A DNA stretch of 64,000 nt from Actinopolyspora alba. Lineage in GTDB: Bacteria; Actinomycetota; Actinomycetes; Mycobacteriales; Pseudonocardiaceae. The DNA lies in assembly GCF_900112765.1 (NCBI RefSeq), contig NZ_FOMZ01000007.1, positions 272,546 to 336,545 of the forward strand, read 5' to 3'. Position 1 is the stretch's first letter. Every line of letters starts with the position of its first letter. Shown piece after piece: positions 32,587-41,827 of the stretch. Below the pieces are notes generated by a model. The model did not search any database. It worked only from the letters and a program-made list of their open reading frames with translations, and was not told where the DNA came from. A program made the translations under genes and the position numbers.

Positions 32587-34016
32587 ACAACGACGATTAC
32601 GAACCCACGTTCGGTTCCGGCGAGCTGGTCGCCGGAATCGACTCCTCCACCCAGTCCACCAAGGTAGTGGTCTGCGACGCGGCGAGCGGCAAGATCCTGC
32701 GTACCGGCACCGCCGAGCACCACGGTGGGACCGAGATCGACCCGGAGGTCTGGTGGGACGCCCTGTGCGGTGCCACCGACGGCCTGCTGGACGGTGTGAC
32801 GGCCGTCGGCGTCGGTGCCCAGCAGCACGGCATGGTCGCGCTCGACTCCGCCGGGGAGGTGGTGCGTCCCGCGCTGCTCTGGAACGACACCCGTTCGGCG
32901 GAAGCGGCCGAGCAGCTCATCGCCGAGTGCGGGGGAGCCGCCGCTACGGCCGAGCTGACCGGAACCGTTCCCGTCGCGAGCCTGACGATCACCAAACTCC
33001 GCTGGATGGCCGAGCACGAGCCGCGGCTGGCCGATCGGGTCAGCGACGTGCTGCTGCCGCACGACTGGCTCACGGCCAAGCTCACCGGAGGGGAGTACGT
33101 CACCGATCGCGGTGACGCCTCCGGCACCGGCTACTGGTCACCGCACGAGGAACGCTACCGCCACGACCTGCTCGCACGTGCCTTCGGCGGTCGTTCGCCG
33201 AACACCCCGCGCGTGCTCGCCCCGGGGGAGGCGGCCGGGACCACACCGTCCGGCAGGCTCGTCTCGGCGGGCACCGGCGACAACATGGCCGCGGCCCTCG
33301 GCCTCGGCATCACCCCCGGTGATGTGGTGGTCTCGCTTGGAACCAGCGGCACCGTGTTCGCCTGCTCGGAAACCGCCACCAGCGATCCGGAGGGCACGGT
33401 CGCCGGGTTCGCCGACGCCACCGGCAGATTCCTGCCACTGGTGTGCACGCTCAACGCGGCCCGGGTCCTGACCGCCACAGCGGACCTGCTCGGCACCGAC
33501 AGCGCGGGGTTCGACCGGCTCGCCTGCGCGGCCGAGCCCGGTGCGGGCGGGCTGACGCTGCTGCCCTATCTGGACGGTGAACGCACCCCGAACCTGCCGG
33601 ACGCCACCGGGACGCTGCACGGGCTCCGCAGGGACAACATGACCCCCGAGAACCTGGCCCGCGCGGCGGTGGAAGGGATGCTGTGCGGCCTGGCCGACGG
33701 GCTGGACGCGCTGCGGGAGCAGCACGTTCCGGTGCGCCGCGTGCTGCTCATCGGCGGTGCCGCTCGTTCCGAGGCCGTGCGTCGGGCGGCGCCGCGCGTA
33801 TTCGACGTACCGGTCACCGTTCCGGCCCCGGCCGAGTACGTCGCCATCGGCGCGGCGCGGCAGGCCGCCTGGACGCTGGCGGGCACCGACCGGCCGCCGG
33901 AATGGCCGGTCGAGACCGAAGTGGAGCTGCCGGTTTCCGAGGCATCGGACGGCGCACGAATCAGACGGACACATCGTTCGACGCTGCACCGGATGCACCC
34001 GGACGTCCACGGTTGA
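32583..34016 (+). CDS. xylB: Xylulokinase (FGGY carbohydrate kinase)
   Basis: 477 residues from ATG 32583. Phosphorylates D-xylulose to xylulose 5-phosphate. Seen: N-terminal [84 protein letters not shown] and C-terminal [14 protein letters not shown]. Typical length. Its presence downstream of two polyol dehydrogenases points to xylitol or D-arabitol as substrates of the locus, although sorbitol via fructose is not excluded. Confidence 0.9.
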   Translation: MNNDDYEPTFGSGELVAGIDSSTQSTKVVVCDAASGKILRTGTAEHHGGTEIDPEVWWDALCGATDGLLDGVTAVGVGAQQHGMVALDSAGEVVRPALLWNDTRSAEAAEQLIAECGGAAATAELTGTVPVASLTITKLRWMAEHEPRLADRVSDVLLPHDWLTAKLTGGEYVTDRGDASGTGYWSPHEERYRHDLLARAFGGRSPNTPRVLAPGEAAGTTPSGRLVSAGTGDNMAAALGLGITPGDVVVSLGTSGTVFACSETATSDPEGTVAGFADATGRFLPLVCTLNAARVLTATADLLGTDSAGFDRLACAAEPGAGGLTLLPYLDGERTPNLPDATGTLHGLRRDNMTPENLARAAVEGMLCGLADGLDALREQHVPVRRVLLIGGAARSEAVRRAAPRVFDVPVTVPAPAEYVAIGAARQAAWTLAGTDRPPEWPVETEVELPVSEASDGARIRRTHRSTLHRMHPDVHG

Positions 34017-34090
34017 AAATCACCGCCCGGGGCAGCAGGTGGGGAACCTCCGAGCACCGGGCGGATTCTCCCCGCAGAGGAGTGTGCGAG

Positions 34091-35185
<1,095 letters not shown>

Positions 35186-35306
35186 GGGCCTCGCCCGAAG
35201 CGATTCGCGTGGGTGACCGCGTGGTGGAAAACGGTTTGCCGTCCCGGTATCGGGAGCCGGTAGTCTCCAGCAGTCGCCCACGCCACATCGGATCTCACCA
35301 GTCGCC

Positions 35307-36104
35307 GTGCTCGTTCCCACCGGGGCGGGATCGGCGGTCGCCGGGCGGGGTGACACCTTCGAACGAACGTACTCCTCGAAACGAGCGCCCGTGACTGTCG
35401 GTACCGAGATCGAGCTGATCGACCTGCCTCCGGGACGGGTGGTGCTCACGGATCGCCGGACGCGGCGAAGCTGGTCGGTCGATCTGGCTCCTTATAGCCT
35501 CGCCGCGACCCCGATCACGCAGGCCAGCTACGCCGAAGTCACCGGAATGCGGCCCAGCTCGGCACGTGGTGACCAGCTCCCGGTCGAAAGCGTCTCGTGG
35601 TGGGACGCCGTCCGCTGCTGCAACGCGCTGTCCCGGCTGCGGGGTCTGACTCCCGCCTACCGCTTGCACGAGCAGGATGACACCGTCGAATGGGACACCA
35701 CGGCCGACGGCTACCGGCTGCCGACCGAAGCGGAGTGGGAGCACGCCTGCCGAGCGGGTACCACCGGGCCGCGGTACGGGCCGCTCGACGAGATCGCCTG
35801 GTACCGCGACAACTCCGACGCACACGTGCACGAAGTGGGCCGCAAGCAGCCGAACCCGTGGGGCGTGCACGACACGCTCGGCAACGTCTGGGAGTGGTGC
35901 TGGGACTTCTACGATCCCGAGGTGTACGGCACCTACCGGGTGCTGCGCGGCGGCGGCTGGTTCGACGAGCACTGGAGCTGCCGCGCCTCGGTGCGCCGCC
36001 GCACCCATCCCACCAACCGGCTCGACGACATCGGTTTCCGCGTAGCTCGCGGGGCCGTGCCGGAACGCGAGAACGGTTGGACGCGCGTACCCCACCACGG
36101 GTGA
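35307..36104 (+). CDS. SUMF1/FGE-fold protein lacking the first catalytic cysteine
   Basis: 265 residues from GTG 35307; GTG 35391 (237 residues) is also possible and neither has a clear ribosome site. Formylglycine-generating-enzyme-like fold: PITQASYAEVTG, PVESVSWWDAVRCCNALS, YRLPTEAEWEHACRAG, NVWEWCWDFY, RVLRGGGWFDEHWSCRAS, IGFRVAR. In true FGE the GGSxxC-x4-C motif carries two active Cys; here the first is Asp220 and only Cys225 remains, so sulfatase activation is unlikely. No sulfatase gene is near. Its last ~14 codons lie in sequence derived from the upstream ATPase gene. Related folds serve other oxidative reactions; role unknown. Confidence 0.75.
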   Translation: MLVPTGAGSAVAGRGDTFERTYSSKRAPVTVGTEIELIDLPPGRVVLTDRRTRRSWSVDLAPYSLAATPITQASYAEVTGMRPSSARGDQLPVESVSWWDAVRCCNALSRLRGLTPAYRLHEQDDTVEWDTTADGYRLPTEAEWEHACRAGTTGPRYGPLDEIAWYRDNSDAHVHEVGRKQPNPWGVHDTLGNVWEWCWDFYDPEVYGTYRVLRGGGWFDEHWSCRASVRRRTHPTNRLDDIGFRVARGAVPERENGWTRVPHHG

Positions 36105-36184
36105 GCGAGCGGGTCGCGGTGGGGTTCCGGCCCGAGGACATTGTGCGTCTTCTCCACCGACAGCGGGGAACGGCTGACCGGTAG
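36059..36184 (+). pseudogene. Duplicated, frameshifted 3' end of the ABC ATPase gene
   Basis: This stretch matches 35060-35185, the end of the ATPase gene, almost exactly 1 kb away. Shared blocks include TGGACGCGCG, GAGCGGGTC, GTGGGGTTCC, CGTCTTCTCC and GACAGCGGGGA, ending in a matching ACCGGTAG/GCCGGTTAG. One base is gained near 36138 and one lost near the end, so the frame is broken. The SUMF1 gene stops inside it. The simplest history is duplication of the ATPase end followed by, or caused by, insertion of the SUMF1 gene. Confidence 0.75.
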
Positions 36185-36220
36185 AGGTTCGGTCGGCCCG
36201 GTTTCAGTGGGAAGTCTCCG

Positions 36221-36529
36221 TCAGCGTCGTTCGTCGCCCCAGCGGTCCTTGCATCCGGTGAGGAGCGTGACGCAGGCGAGTGTGAGTGGTTCGACTGCGG
36301 CCGGACCGACGAGAAGGTGGAGGGTTTCGCCGTCGTCGAGGCGTCCGAGAACGGCGGGGTGGTCGCGTAACGCGGTGCCGTCGACGGCCTGGTGGTCGGC
36401 CAGGGTGATGCGTAGGCGGGTGACGCAGTGGGTCATTGTGATGATGTTTTCGGCCCCGCCGAGCAGGGTCAGCAGCTCGTTGGCGGTGCGGGTGTAGGGG
36501 TCCGAGGTGGATTGTTCTGGTGGTGTCAT
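36221..36529 (-). CDS. Stand-alone PTS EIIB-like protein
   Basis: 102 residues from ATG 36529, overlapping the preceding gene by 4 bp. Seen: ANELLTLLGGAENIITMTHCVTRLRITL with phospho-acceptor Cys35 in the classic H-C-V-T-R-L-R motif, followed by an EIIB-like C-terminal half. It has no EIIC or EIIA partner in its operon, whose other members are glycosyltransferases and kinases. It could be a phosphorylation-dependent regulator linking PTS state to this pathway, or partner a distant EIIC. Last gene of the leftward operon. Confidence 0.8.
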   Translation of the reverse strand: MTPPEQSTSDPYTRTANELLTLLGGAENIITMTHCVTRLRITLADHQAVDGTALRDHPAVLGRLDDGETLHLLVGPAAVEPLTLACVTLLTGCKDRWGDERR

Positions 36530-36918
36530 CGGGCTCCCCAGAGGTAGCGGGGCACGTCCATGTCGGCGTAGGCGACCTGGTCGGCCTCGTTCCAGTACGC
36601 CTTGGCGAGTACGTGGGCGATCAGGGATCGCAGCCGTAGCAGGGAGTCCAGCCACGTGCCGGGGTACTGCCAGTGCTGCCATAGAGCGGGGTCGGTGGTG
36701 GCGAGGTGGTCCAGGGTGGTGTCGAGGTCGCGGCGCCAGCGGTGTAGTTCGGTGAAGGTCACCGTGGTGTGCCTGTGCTGGGTGGCGTCGATGAGGTGTT
36801 CGCGGATCGCTGTGGCGGTCTGTCGGGCGGGGGCGCTCCAGGCTGTCGGGGTGTGTGGGTCAGGGTCGTTGGCCAAGGTCGCCAGGAGGGTGCGTGCGGT
36901 CGCGGTGTCGTCCTCCAT
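36526..36918 (-). CDS. Conserved-looking hypothetical protein in kinase/glycosyltransferase operon
   Basis: 130 residues; ATG 36918 with AAAGGAA five bases upstream. Predominantly helical, rich in His, Trp and Thr (FTELHRWRRDLDTTLDHL, PALWQHWQYPGTWLDSLLRL, ending MDVPRYLWGAR). No signal peptide or TM segment. I do not recognise the family. Its first 59 bp overlap the end of the P-loop kinase gene in another frame, and its stop overlaps the EIIB-like start by 4 bp, so it is firmly part of the operon. Confidence 0.6.
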   Translation of the reverse strand: MEDDTATARTLLATLANDPDPHTPTAWSAPARQTATAIREHLIDATQHRHTTVTFTELHRWRRDLDTTLDHLATTDPALWQHWQYPGTWLDSLLRLRSLIAHVLAKAYWNEADQVAYADMDVPRYLWGAR

Positions 36919-37681
36919 CGAGGTTCCTTTCTACATGGTCGGTGATCTCGGTGGCGCTGGTCAGGCAGTACACGGGCCCGCCGTGGGGTTGGTGGTGCAG
37001 GGCGCGGCTGAACAGTTGTGTGCGTCCGTGCGGGCTGGTCACGCTCGTCGAGCGCGGTCGGCCGCAGTCGCCGCCGCAGGCCAGGTCGGCGTTCGACACG
37101 GCCGGTGTGGTCGTCGAGGCGGGCAACAGGGTGGCCACGGTGGCGGTCAGGTCGGTGTCGGTGACCTGGTGGTGCTGCCAGCTGGGCCCGGGGCTGATCC
37201 ACCGGGTGAGCTCGCGGAAGAACTCGCCGTAGGCGGTCAGAAAGTTCGTGTCGTACCAGAGGCGATAGCGGGGATCGTCGGCTCGGTCGCGGCGGCGGTG
37301 TCGTGACTCGTCGGGTTCCAGGTGCAGGATCAGCACGGTGTCGTCGTGGTGGCGCTGGTCGAGGGCGAGCTCGCGGCTGCGGGTCAATGCGAGATGGAAG
37401 TCGTGCCACTGGCCGGTGAGTCGGGCCAGGGCGTAGCGGTAGGCCAGCACGCCGAGGTGGCAGCGGTCGGAGGCGATCACCCGCTCCGGACTGTGCGTGT
37501 GCAGCCGGGCGGTCTCGGTGGTGCGCGCGTGGTCCTCGGCCAACAGGTGCCGCAGCACGGTCTCGTCATCGCCCTCGGCCGGTGGGCGGGCTTCGGGAAA
37601 GACCACGGCCTGCCACTGGGTGAGCAGTGTTCCGAGGAGCGTGGTTTTGCCCGCCCCGGGCATTCCGTCGAGGATCAGCAC
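36860..37681 (-). CDS. P-loop kinase, thymidylate/deoxynucleoside-kinase-like
   Basis: 273 residues from GTG 37681, which begins one base after the preceding stop. Seen: Walker A LDGMPGAGKTTLLG (residues 5-18), Glu in VVFPEARPP, a DR motif in VIASDRCHLGVLAYRYALARL, and an Arg-rich lid (RHRRRDRADDPRYRLWYD). This is the dNK/thymidylate kinase-type arrangement. After about residue 190 comes an unfamiliar extension with a CGGDC pair and GRTQLFSRALHHQPHGGPVY. Substrate unknown; it might phosphorylate a nucleotide or sugar intermediate of the operon's product. Confidence 0.7.
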   Translation of the reverse strand: MLILDGMPGAGKTTLLGTLLTQWQAVVFPEARPPAEGDDETVLRHLLAEDHARTTETARLHTHSPERVIASDRCHLGVLAYRYALARLTGQWHDFHLALTRSRELALDQRHHDDTVLILHLEPDESRHRRRDRADDPRYRLWYDTNFLTAYGEFFRELTRWISPGPSWQHHQVTDTDLTATVATLLPASTTTPAVSNADLACGGDCGRPRSTSVTSPHGRTQLFSRALHHQPHGGPVYCLTSATEITDHVERNLDGGRHRDRTHPPGDLGQRP

Positions 37682-37682
37682 G

Positions 37683-38597
37683 TCACAGCACCTGTCCGGT
37701 GTCGTGCAGGCTCGCCAGCAGCCACGGGACCAGGGCGGTGACCTGTTCGGCGAGTTCGGGGTCGAGGTCGATGGCCCATTGCAGGATCCAGCGGGCGCGC
37801 AGGGCCAGGTGGTAGGCGAGGTGGTCACCGCTGACCGGGGCGGCGGTGGGGATCCAGCGGCGGCGCTCGGTGTCGTAGGCGGCCAGCAGCACGCGCCGGT
37901 CGTGCGTGCCGAGCAGGCTCTCGTGCAGCACCAGCGTGCCGAGGTCCTCGTAGCGGCAGCCGATGCCGGAGCCCTCGAAGTCGATGACGCCGGGGTGCTC
38001 GCCGTCGGCGAGCAGGATGTTGCGGCGGGAGAAGTCCCCGTGCACGAATCCGCGCTCGCGGGTGCAGCGCGTCTCGGCCGCCGGTGTCGCCTCGGCCAGT
38101 GCGGTGTCGAGTTGTGCCCCGGCCCGGTGGGTGGGGCTGGTGCCGTCCGGCAGCTCACGCAGTCGTCGGCGGTGTTCGGGCATTGCCGCGAGGAGCTCAC
38201 CGGGCAGGCTGTGCAGCTGGGCGGCGACTTGGCCGAGCGTCGTGGTCGCCTCGTGCGGAGACGGTTGGGTGCCGTTCAATCGGGTGGTTGCCAGCCAGGG
38301 CAGCTGTCCGGCCTGTTCGTCGTGGGCCAGCATGTCGGGCACGCGTAGTTCGGGGGCGTGGGCGGCCGCGCGCAGCCCGGCGGCCTCACGGTGGCACCGT
38401 TCCTGCCCCCGGTGGGTGTAGACCTTCAACACCGCGTGCTCGGCCAGGAAGATCGCGGAGCGTCCGCCGTAGCCGACCAAGGCGTGGGAGGCGAATGTCG
38501 TGCCTACGGCCGCGGTGGCGGCGAGTCGCGCACTATCGATGGCTTCGGCGAGCTCGCTGCTGACTTCCTCGTCGTTGCTGGTGGTGTCGTCGTCCAT
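37683..38597 (-). CDS. APH-family small-molecule phosphotransferase
   Basis: 304 residues; ATG 38597. Kinase-like fold: Gly-rich loop VGYGGRSAIFL, Lys in AVLKVYTHRG, catalytic loop FVHGDFSRRNILL (His186, Asp188, Asn193) and metal Asp206 in GVIDFEGSGIG. The canonical catalytic residues are all present. Homologous fold to the gene at 2031 but with intact HGD. Lies 9 bp after the GT4 gene; likely phosphorylates a sugar or aminocyclitol-like metabolite. A resistance role cannot be excluded but the operon context favours biosynthesis. Confidence 0.8.
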   Translation of the reverse strand: MDDDTTSNDEEVSSELAEAIDSARLAATAAVGTTFASHALVGYGGRSAIFLAEHAVLKVYTHRGQERCHREAAGLRAAAHAPELRVPDMLAHDEQAGQLPWLATTRLNGTQPSPHEATTTLGQVAAQLHSLPGELLAAMPEHRRRLRELPDGTSPTHRAGAQLDTALAEATPAAETRCTRERGFVHGDFSRRNILLADGEHPGVIDFEGSGIGCRYEDLGTLVLHESLLGTHDRRVLLAAYDTERRRWIPTAAPVSGDHLAYHLALRARWILQWAIDLDPELAEQVTALVPWLLASLHDTGQVL

Positions 38598-38606
38598 GTC
38601 GGATCC

Positions 38607-39839
38607 TTATTCGGGAGCATGCGTGCGAGAAGTTGTGTGGCCGCGCCATTCCCGCAGCCAGTACGGCGGCTCGGCAGCCAAGGCCCGTGCCTCGGCGTCG
38701 GGAACGCTGCCGCGTGTACCGGCGCGGTGCTGCTCGAGGATGGCGCTGTAGGCCGCGTGTGCGGCCCGCGCCTGGGCCGACCAGGAGTAGCGCTGTTCGA
38801 CCAGGTGCCGTGCGCGTCTGCCCAGACGGTGGCGGCGCACCTCGTCGCCCAGCAGCGCGGTCACGTGTCCGGGCAGCTCGGCCAGGTCGGCCTCGACTGC
38901 CCACTGCTCGGTCTCGGCGAACCCGACGAACGCCTCGGCCGTGCCGACCACGGGCAGCCCGGCGGCGCAATAGTCGAGGACTTTGAGCTTCATGCCCCCG
39001 CCGGTCTCCAGCGGAGCGACGGCCACGGTCGCACTGTCCAACGCCGAACGCAGGTCGCGCACCGGGCCGCGCAGCCGCACACGGTCAGCGAGTTCCCGCA
39101 GCGAAGCGGGATAGCGGCCGATCACCTCGATCACCGTCCCGGGAGGCAGGCTCGGTGCGAGCACCTCGTGCAACCACCGCATCGCACGGCGGTTCGGCTC
39201 GTAATAGCCGTTGCCGACGAACACCACCCGCGACTCGGCACTCGACCGCGACCTCGGGGCAGGCCCGGGGTCGACTCCGCAGGGCACCACGTGCACCGCA
39301 GTGGTGCCGAGTCGGCGCGCGGTCGCGGCATCGCGATCGGTGAACGTGATCACACCGTCGGCGGCGGCCACGGCGGCGGTTTGCAGCACCGCCGCGGTGT
39401 CCTGCCCCGCATCGCCGAGCGAACGCAACAGGGCGGCCTCATCGTCGTGCATCTCGTAGACCAGCGCTGCCCCGGCCTCCTCGGCCAGCTCGCGGCCGTA
39501 GCGCACGGTCAGCTGGGTGTTGGACAGCACCAGCACGTCCGGTGCCAGCTCGGCCAGGTGCAGCCGCAGCCGGTCGGTGTGTTCGTAGACGCTGGCATAG
39601 GGCAGGTAGCGCACCGGCAGCGGCCACGCCCCGCTCGGCCGCGAGGCCGGGTTCAGATCGCACAACAGCAGGGTCGTCTCCGCTCCCCGCCGATGCAGCC
39701 ACGCGTTCAACCGTGCCGTGCGCGCGGCCGCGCCGGTCAGCGGCAGGGTGCGCAGAAACCCGGCCGTATCCAGCAACACCGCCACGGTCGGGCCGCTGCT
39801 TGCCGCGCTGGTTGACAGTGGCCACGGTGGGGCGCTCAT
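38607..39839 (-). CDS. Glycosyltransferase family 4 protein
   Basis: 410 residues from ATG 39839, overlapping the GT2 stop by 4 bp. GT-B fold retaining glycosyltransferase. Seen: N-terminal TVAVLLDTAGFLRTLPLTG, VLVLSNTQLTVRYG, EMHDDEAALLRSLG, VVPCGVDPGP, RVVFVGNGYYEPNRRAMRWL, EVIGRYP, and the nucleotide-sugar site VAVAPLETGGGMKLKVLDYC (E-x7-type motif), then GLPVVGT. No TM segment. The acceptor is probably the product of the adjacent GT2 or a small phosphorylated sugar. Confidence 0.85.
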   Translation of the reverse strand: MSAPPWPLSTSAASSGPTVAVLLDTAGFLRTLPLTGAAARTARLNAWLHRRGAETTLLLCDLNPASRPSGAWPLPVRYLPYASVYEHTDRLRLHLAELAPDVLVLSNTQLTVRYGRELAEEAGAALVYEMHDDEAALLRSLGDAGQDTAAVLQTAAVAAADGVITFTDRDAATARRLGTTAVHVVPCGVDPGPAPRSRSSAESRVVFVGNGYYEPNRRAMRWLHEVLAPSLPPGTVIEVIGRYPASLRELADRVRLRGPVRDLRSALDSATVAVAPLETGGGMKLKVLDYCAAGLPVVGTAEAFVGFAETEQWAVEADLAELPGHVTALLGDEVRRHRLGRRARHLVEQRYSWSAQARAAHAAYSAILEQHRAGTRGSVPDAEARALAAEPPYWLREWRGHTTSRTHAPE

Positions 39840-40735
39840 CGGCTCTTCACCCCCTCGTCCTTGCCGGCTGATACCCGCCGCGTCGGCCGGAGCGTTTCCA
39901 GTCGCCAGCCGGTGATGCGGGCCAGATGCGTGGCCACGGTGCGCCAGTGCTCGCGCGGGACCGCGCCGAGCACATCGGACAGCCGCACGCTGTCGTAGAT
40001 CACCGCACGAGGGTGGCGGCGGCGCAGTCGTGCGACCGATACGCCGTGCCAGAAACCACGCGCCAACAACCGAGGCAGACGCACGTCGGCGGCGTGGATA
40101 GCCCGACGCGCGATCGCGTCCGGCGCCACGACCACCCCGAGCCCGGCGTGCTCGGTACGCACGGTCAGCTCCAGGTCCTCGCAGGACAGATGTCGCCACG
40201 GGCGGACACCGAGCCGCTCGTCGAACACCGGCCTCGGCATGGAGCGGGTGGCCAGGTTGCATCCGACCAGCCAGAACGGCGGGCGCAGCTCGCACGGCTC
40301 GCTCGGCCAGTCGGGCGGGACGAAGAACTGCGCGAGGCCCGGTTCGAGCGCGGGTGGTTCGGAAAAACCCACGAAACGGGGGACGACTCGGCCACCCGCG
40401 CAGTAAGCGCCCGTCTCGGTGAGGGCTCGAATCAGAGCACTGGCCCAGCCCGGATGAGGACGCGAGTCCGGATCGGTGAACAGCACGAATTCCCCGGTAA
40501 CGTGCTCCACCCCGGTGTTGCGGGCTCGGCTCAGCCCGGGGCGGGGCTCGTGGACCACGGTTCCGGCCAGTCCCGCCTCGACCAGCACCGACGGTGAGAT
40601 TCTGCGGCGACGGTGGTTGTCCACCAGGATCACCTCGATCCGTCCGGTGAAGTCCTGGGCGGCGATGTGCCGCAACAGGCCCGCGAGTTCCCGGTGATTG
40701 CCGCGGACGGCGACCACGATGTTCGCTGTGCGCAT
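39836..40735 (-). CDS. Glycosyltransferase family 2 protein
   Basis: 299 residues; ATG 40735. GT-A fold inverting glycosyltransferase. Seen: ANIVVAVRGNHRELAGLLRH, VILVDNHRRR, PGLSRARNTGVEH, the DxD-type metal site VLFTDPDSRPHPGW, ED motif in HLSCEDLELTVR. No TM segment, so cytoplasmic. Starts 3 bp after the stop of the 120-residue gene. Together with the GT4 enzyme it implies a product with at least two sugar additions. Confidence 0.87.
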   Translation of the reverse strand: MRTANIVVAVRGNHRELAGLLRHIAAQDFTGRIEVILVDNHRRRRISPSVLVEAGLAGTVVHEPRPGLSRARNTGVEHVTGEFVLFTDPDSRPHPGWASALIRALTETGAYCAGGRVVPRFVGFSEPPALEPGLAQFFVPPDWPSEPCELRPPFWLVGCNLATRSMPRPVFDERLGVRPWRHLSCEDLELTVRTEHAGLGVVVAPDAIARRAIHAADVRLPRLLARGFWHGVSVARLRRRHPRAVIYDSVRLSDVLGAVPREHWRTVATHLARITGWRLETLRPTRRVSAGKDEGVKSR

Positions 40736-40738
40736 CGT

Positions 40739-41101
40739 TCAGCCCTGCCGCGAGTGGTGACTCGTGGAACGGCTGGTGGCCTGCCACCTGCTCACGAGCG
40801 CGACGATGCGGTCCCACAGTGGATCGCCGTACTCCTTGAGCGTGGACTGCTTCTCGGCACGTTCGAACACGATGACCCAGTCCCCTGTTCGACGATCTCG
40901 ATAACCGTGCACGGTCTCACCGTGCGTGGGGTGTGGTCGGTGGATCTGCTCCAGCTCGGGATGCGCCGCTGTGATCAACGCCCGGATCTCGTCGTTGTCC
41001 AGGTTCGGGGGTACGTGGGCCGCGCGCTCGGGACGACCGGCGTGCCGCAACGACAGCAGTGGGACTTCCAAGTCCGTTCGTGGCACTTCGGCAGCGGTCA
41101 T
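40739..41101 (-). CDS. Hypothetical 120-residue protein
   Basis: ATG 41101 chosen because AAAGGAG lies seven bases upstream; the upstream part of the frame looks non-coding. Soluble, no signal or TM segment. It contains PNLDNDEIRALITAAHPELEQIHRP, then HGETVHGYRDRRTGDWVIVFERAEK, which looks like a small beta-hairpin-containing domain, and a helical C-terminus. Family unknown to me. Position immediately before the GT2 gene (3-bp gap) makes it a member of the operon. Confidence 0.6.
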   Translation of the reverse strand: MTAAEVPRTDLEVPLLSLRHAGRPERAAHVPPNLDNDEIRALITAAHPELEQIHRPHPTHGETVHGYRDRRTGDWVIVFERAEKQSTLKEYGDPLWDRIVALVSRWQATSRSTSHHSRQG

Positions 41102-41187
41102 GACGACTCCTTTCCGGATGGGAACAGGGGGAGGTGGTCCGAGCGCGGGGGAGGGAAGCCGCGCCCGGACCACCGGCTCTCGGCCGC

Positions 41188-41436
41188 TCACCCGGTGTTC
41201 GCGCCGGATGCCTCGGCGTCGAGGTGGATTCCCACGCATGTGGCACAGATCCGAGGGCCGCGCTCGATGTCGTGGTCGGGACCGGCGTTGAGTCCGCACA
41301 GCGTGCGGCCGGTATCTCGCGTATGTCGTTCGTGCACCGTTCCGGTGTGGTCGATCCACACTCTTACGGTGCGGGTGGGATCCCCCGCTGACTCCGTGTT
41401 CGTCGGGCCGGACCACAGGGGGTTATCACTGGCCAT
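41188..41436 (-). CDS. Small Cys-pair (possible zinc-ribbon) protein
   Basis: 82 residues. Contains HTRDTGRTLCGLNAGPD followed by GPRICATCVGIHL: one Cys in a T-L-C-G motif and a C-x2-C pair, a pattern seen in small actinobacterial proteins with putative metal-binding knuckles. Polar and probably cytoplasmic. Overlaps the preceding gene by 11 bp and is 86 bp upstream of the 120-residue gene. Function unknown. Confidence 0.5.
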   Translation of the reverse strand: MASDNPLWSGPTNTESAGDPTRTVRVWIDHTGTVHERHTRDTGRTLCGLNAGPDHDIERGPRICATCVGIHLDAEASGANTG

Positions 41437-41827
41437 AGTGGTCTCCCCAGGCCGTCAAGCAGTCCGCGCAGGGGCCGTTCGTGTCGTGGGATTTCGGCTG
41501 GGAGAGCAGCGGCCGAGCACGCTGGTCGAACCAGAGACCACACGCAGTGGGCGTGTGTGTCGCGACGTACTTCCGCGACGCGAACCACGCCACGTGCACG
41601 AAAAGTCCGAGCGCGACGAACGCGTACGGCGTCTCGGCGAACACCCCGATCGGTTTCCAGTGAGCGCTCAGCCCGTAGTCGCGGTCCAGTACGGACACCG
41701 AGGCCGCCGCTCCCGGAATCCCCTCCGCGAAGATCGTGAACGAGCTCGTCGTGATCAGACAGGGGACCGTCCACGGCCTCGGACGAGGTCGTGTCCACAG
41801 CAGTGGTGGCGATTCGTCGTCGATCAT
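41426..41827 (-). CDS. Small membrane protein with C-terminal Cys-pair motif
   Basis: 133 residues; ATG 41827 with GGAAAG upstream. One or two hydrophobic segments (about residues 20-45, and FVALGLFVHVAWFASRK near 70-86). After them comes TPTACGLWFDQ and GPCADCLTAWGDHYG, echoing the CG...CxxC pattern of the next gene, so both may bind a metal. Probably the first gene of the leftward operon, 139 bp from the repeated operator at 41966-42011. Function unknown. Confidence 0.5.
   Translation of the reverse strand: MIDDESPPLLWTRPRPRPWTVPCLITTSSFTIFAEGIPGAAASVSVLDRDYGLSAHWKPIGVFAETPYAFVALGLFVHVAWFASRKYVATHTPTACGLWFDQRARPLLSQPKSHDTNGPCADCLTAWGDHYGQ

Noticed and set aside
37681..38200. N-terminal extension of the P-loop kinase frame inside the APH kinase gene
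   Set aside because: It is the shadow of the APH kinase gene; the Walker A motif begins only 5 residues after GTG 37681, where P-loop kinases normally start.
40739..41416. 225-codon version of the 120-residue gene
   Set aside because: The extra N-terminus overlaps the 82-residue gene out of frame and looks non-coding; AAAGGAG before ATG 41101 fixes the shorter start.
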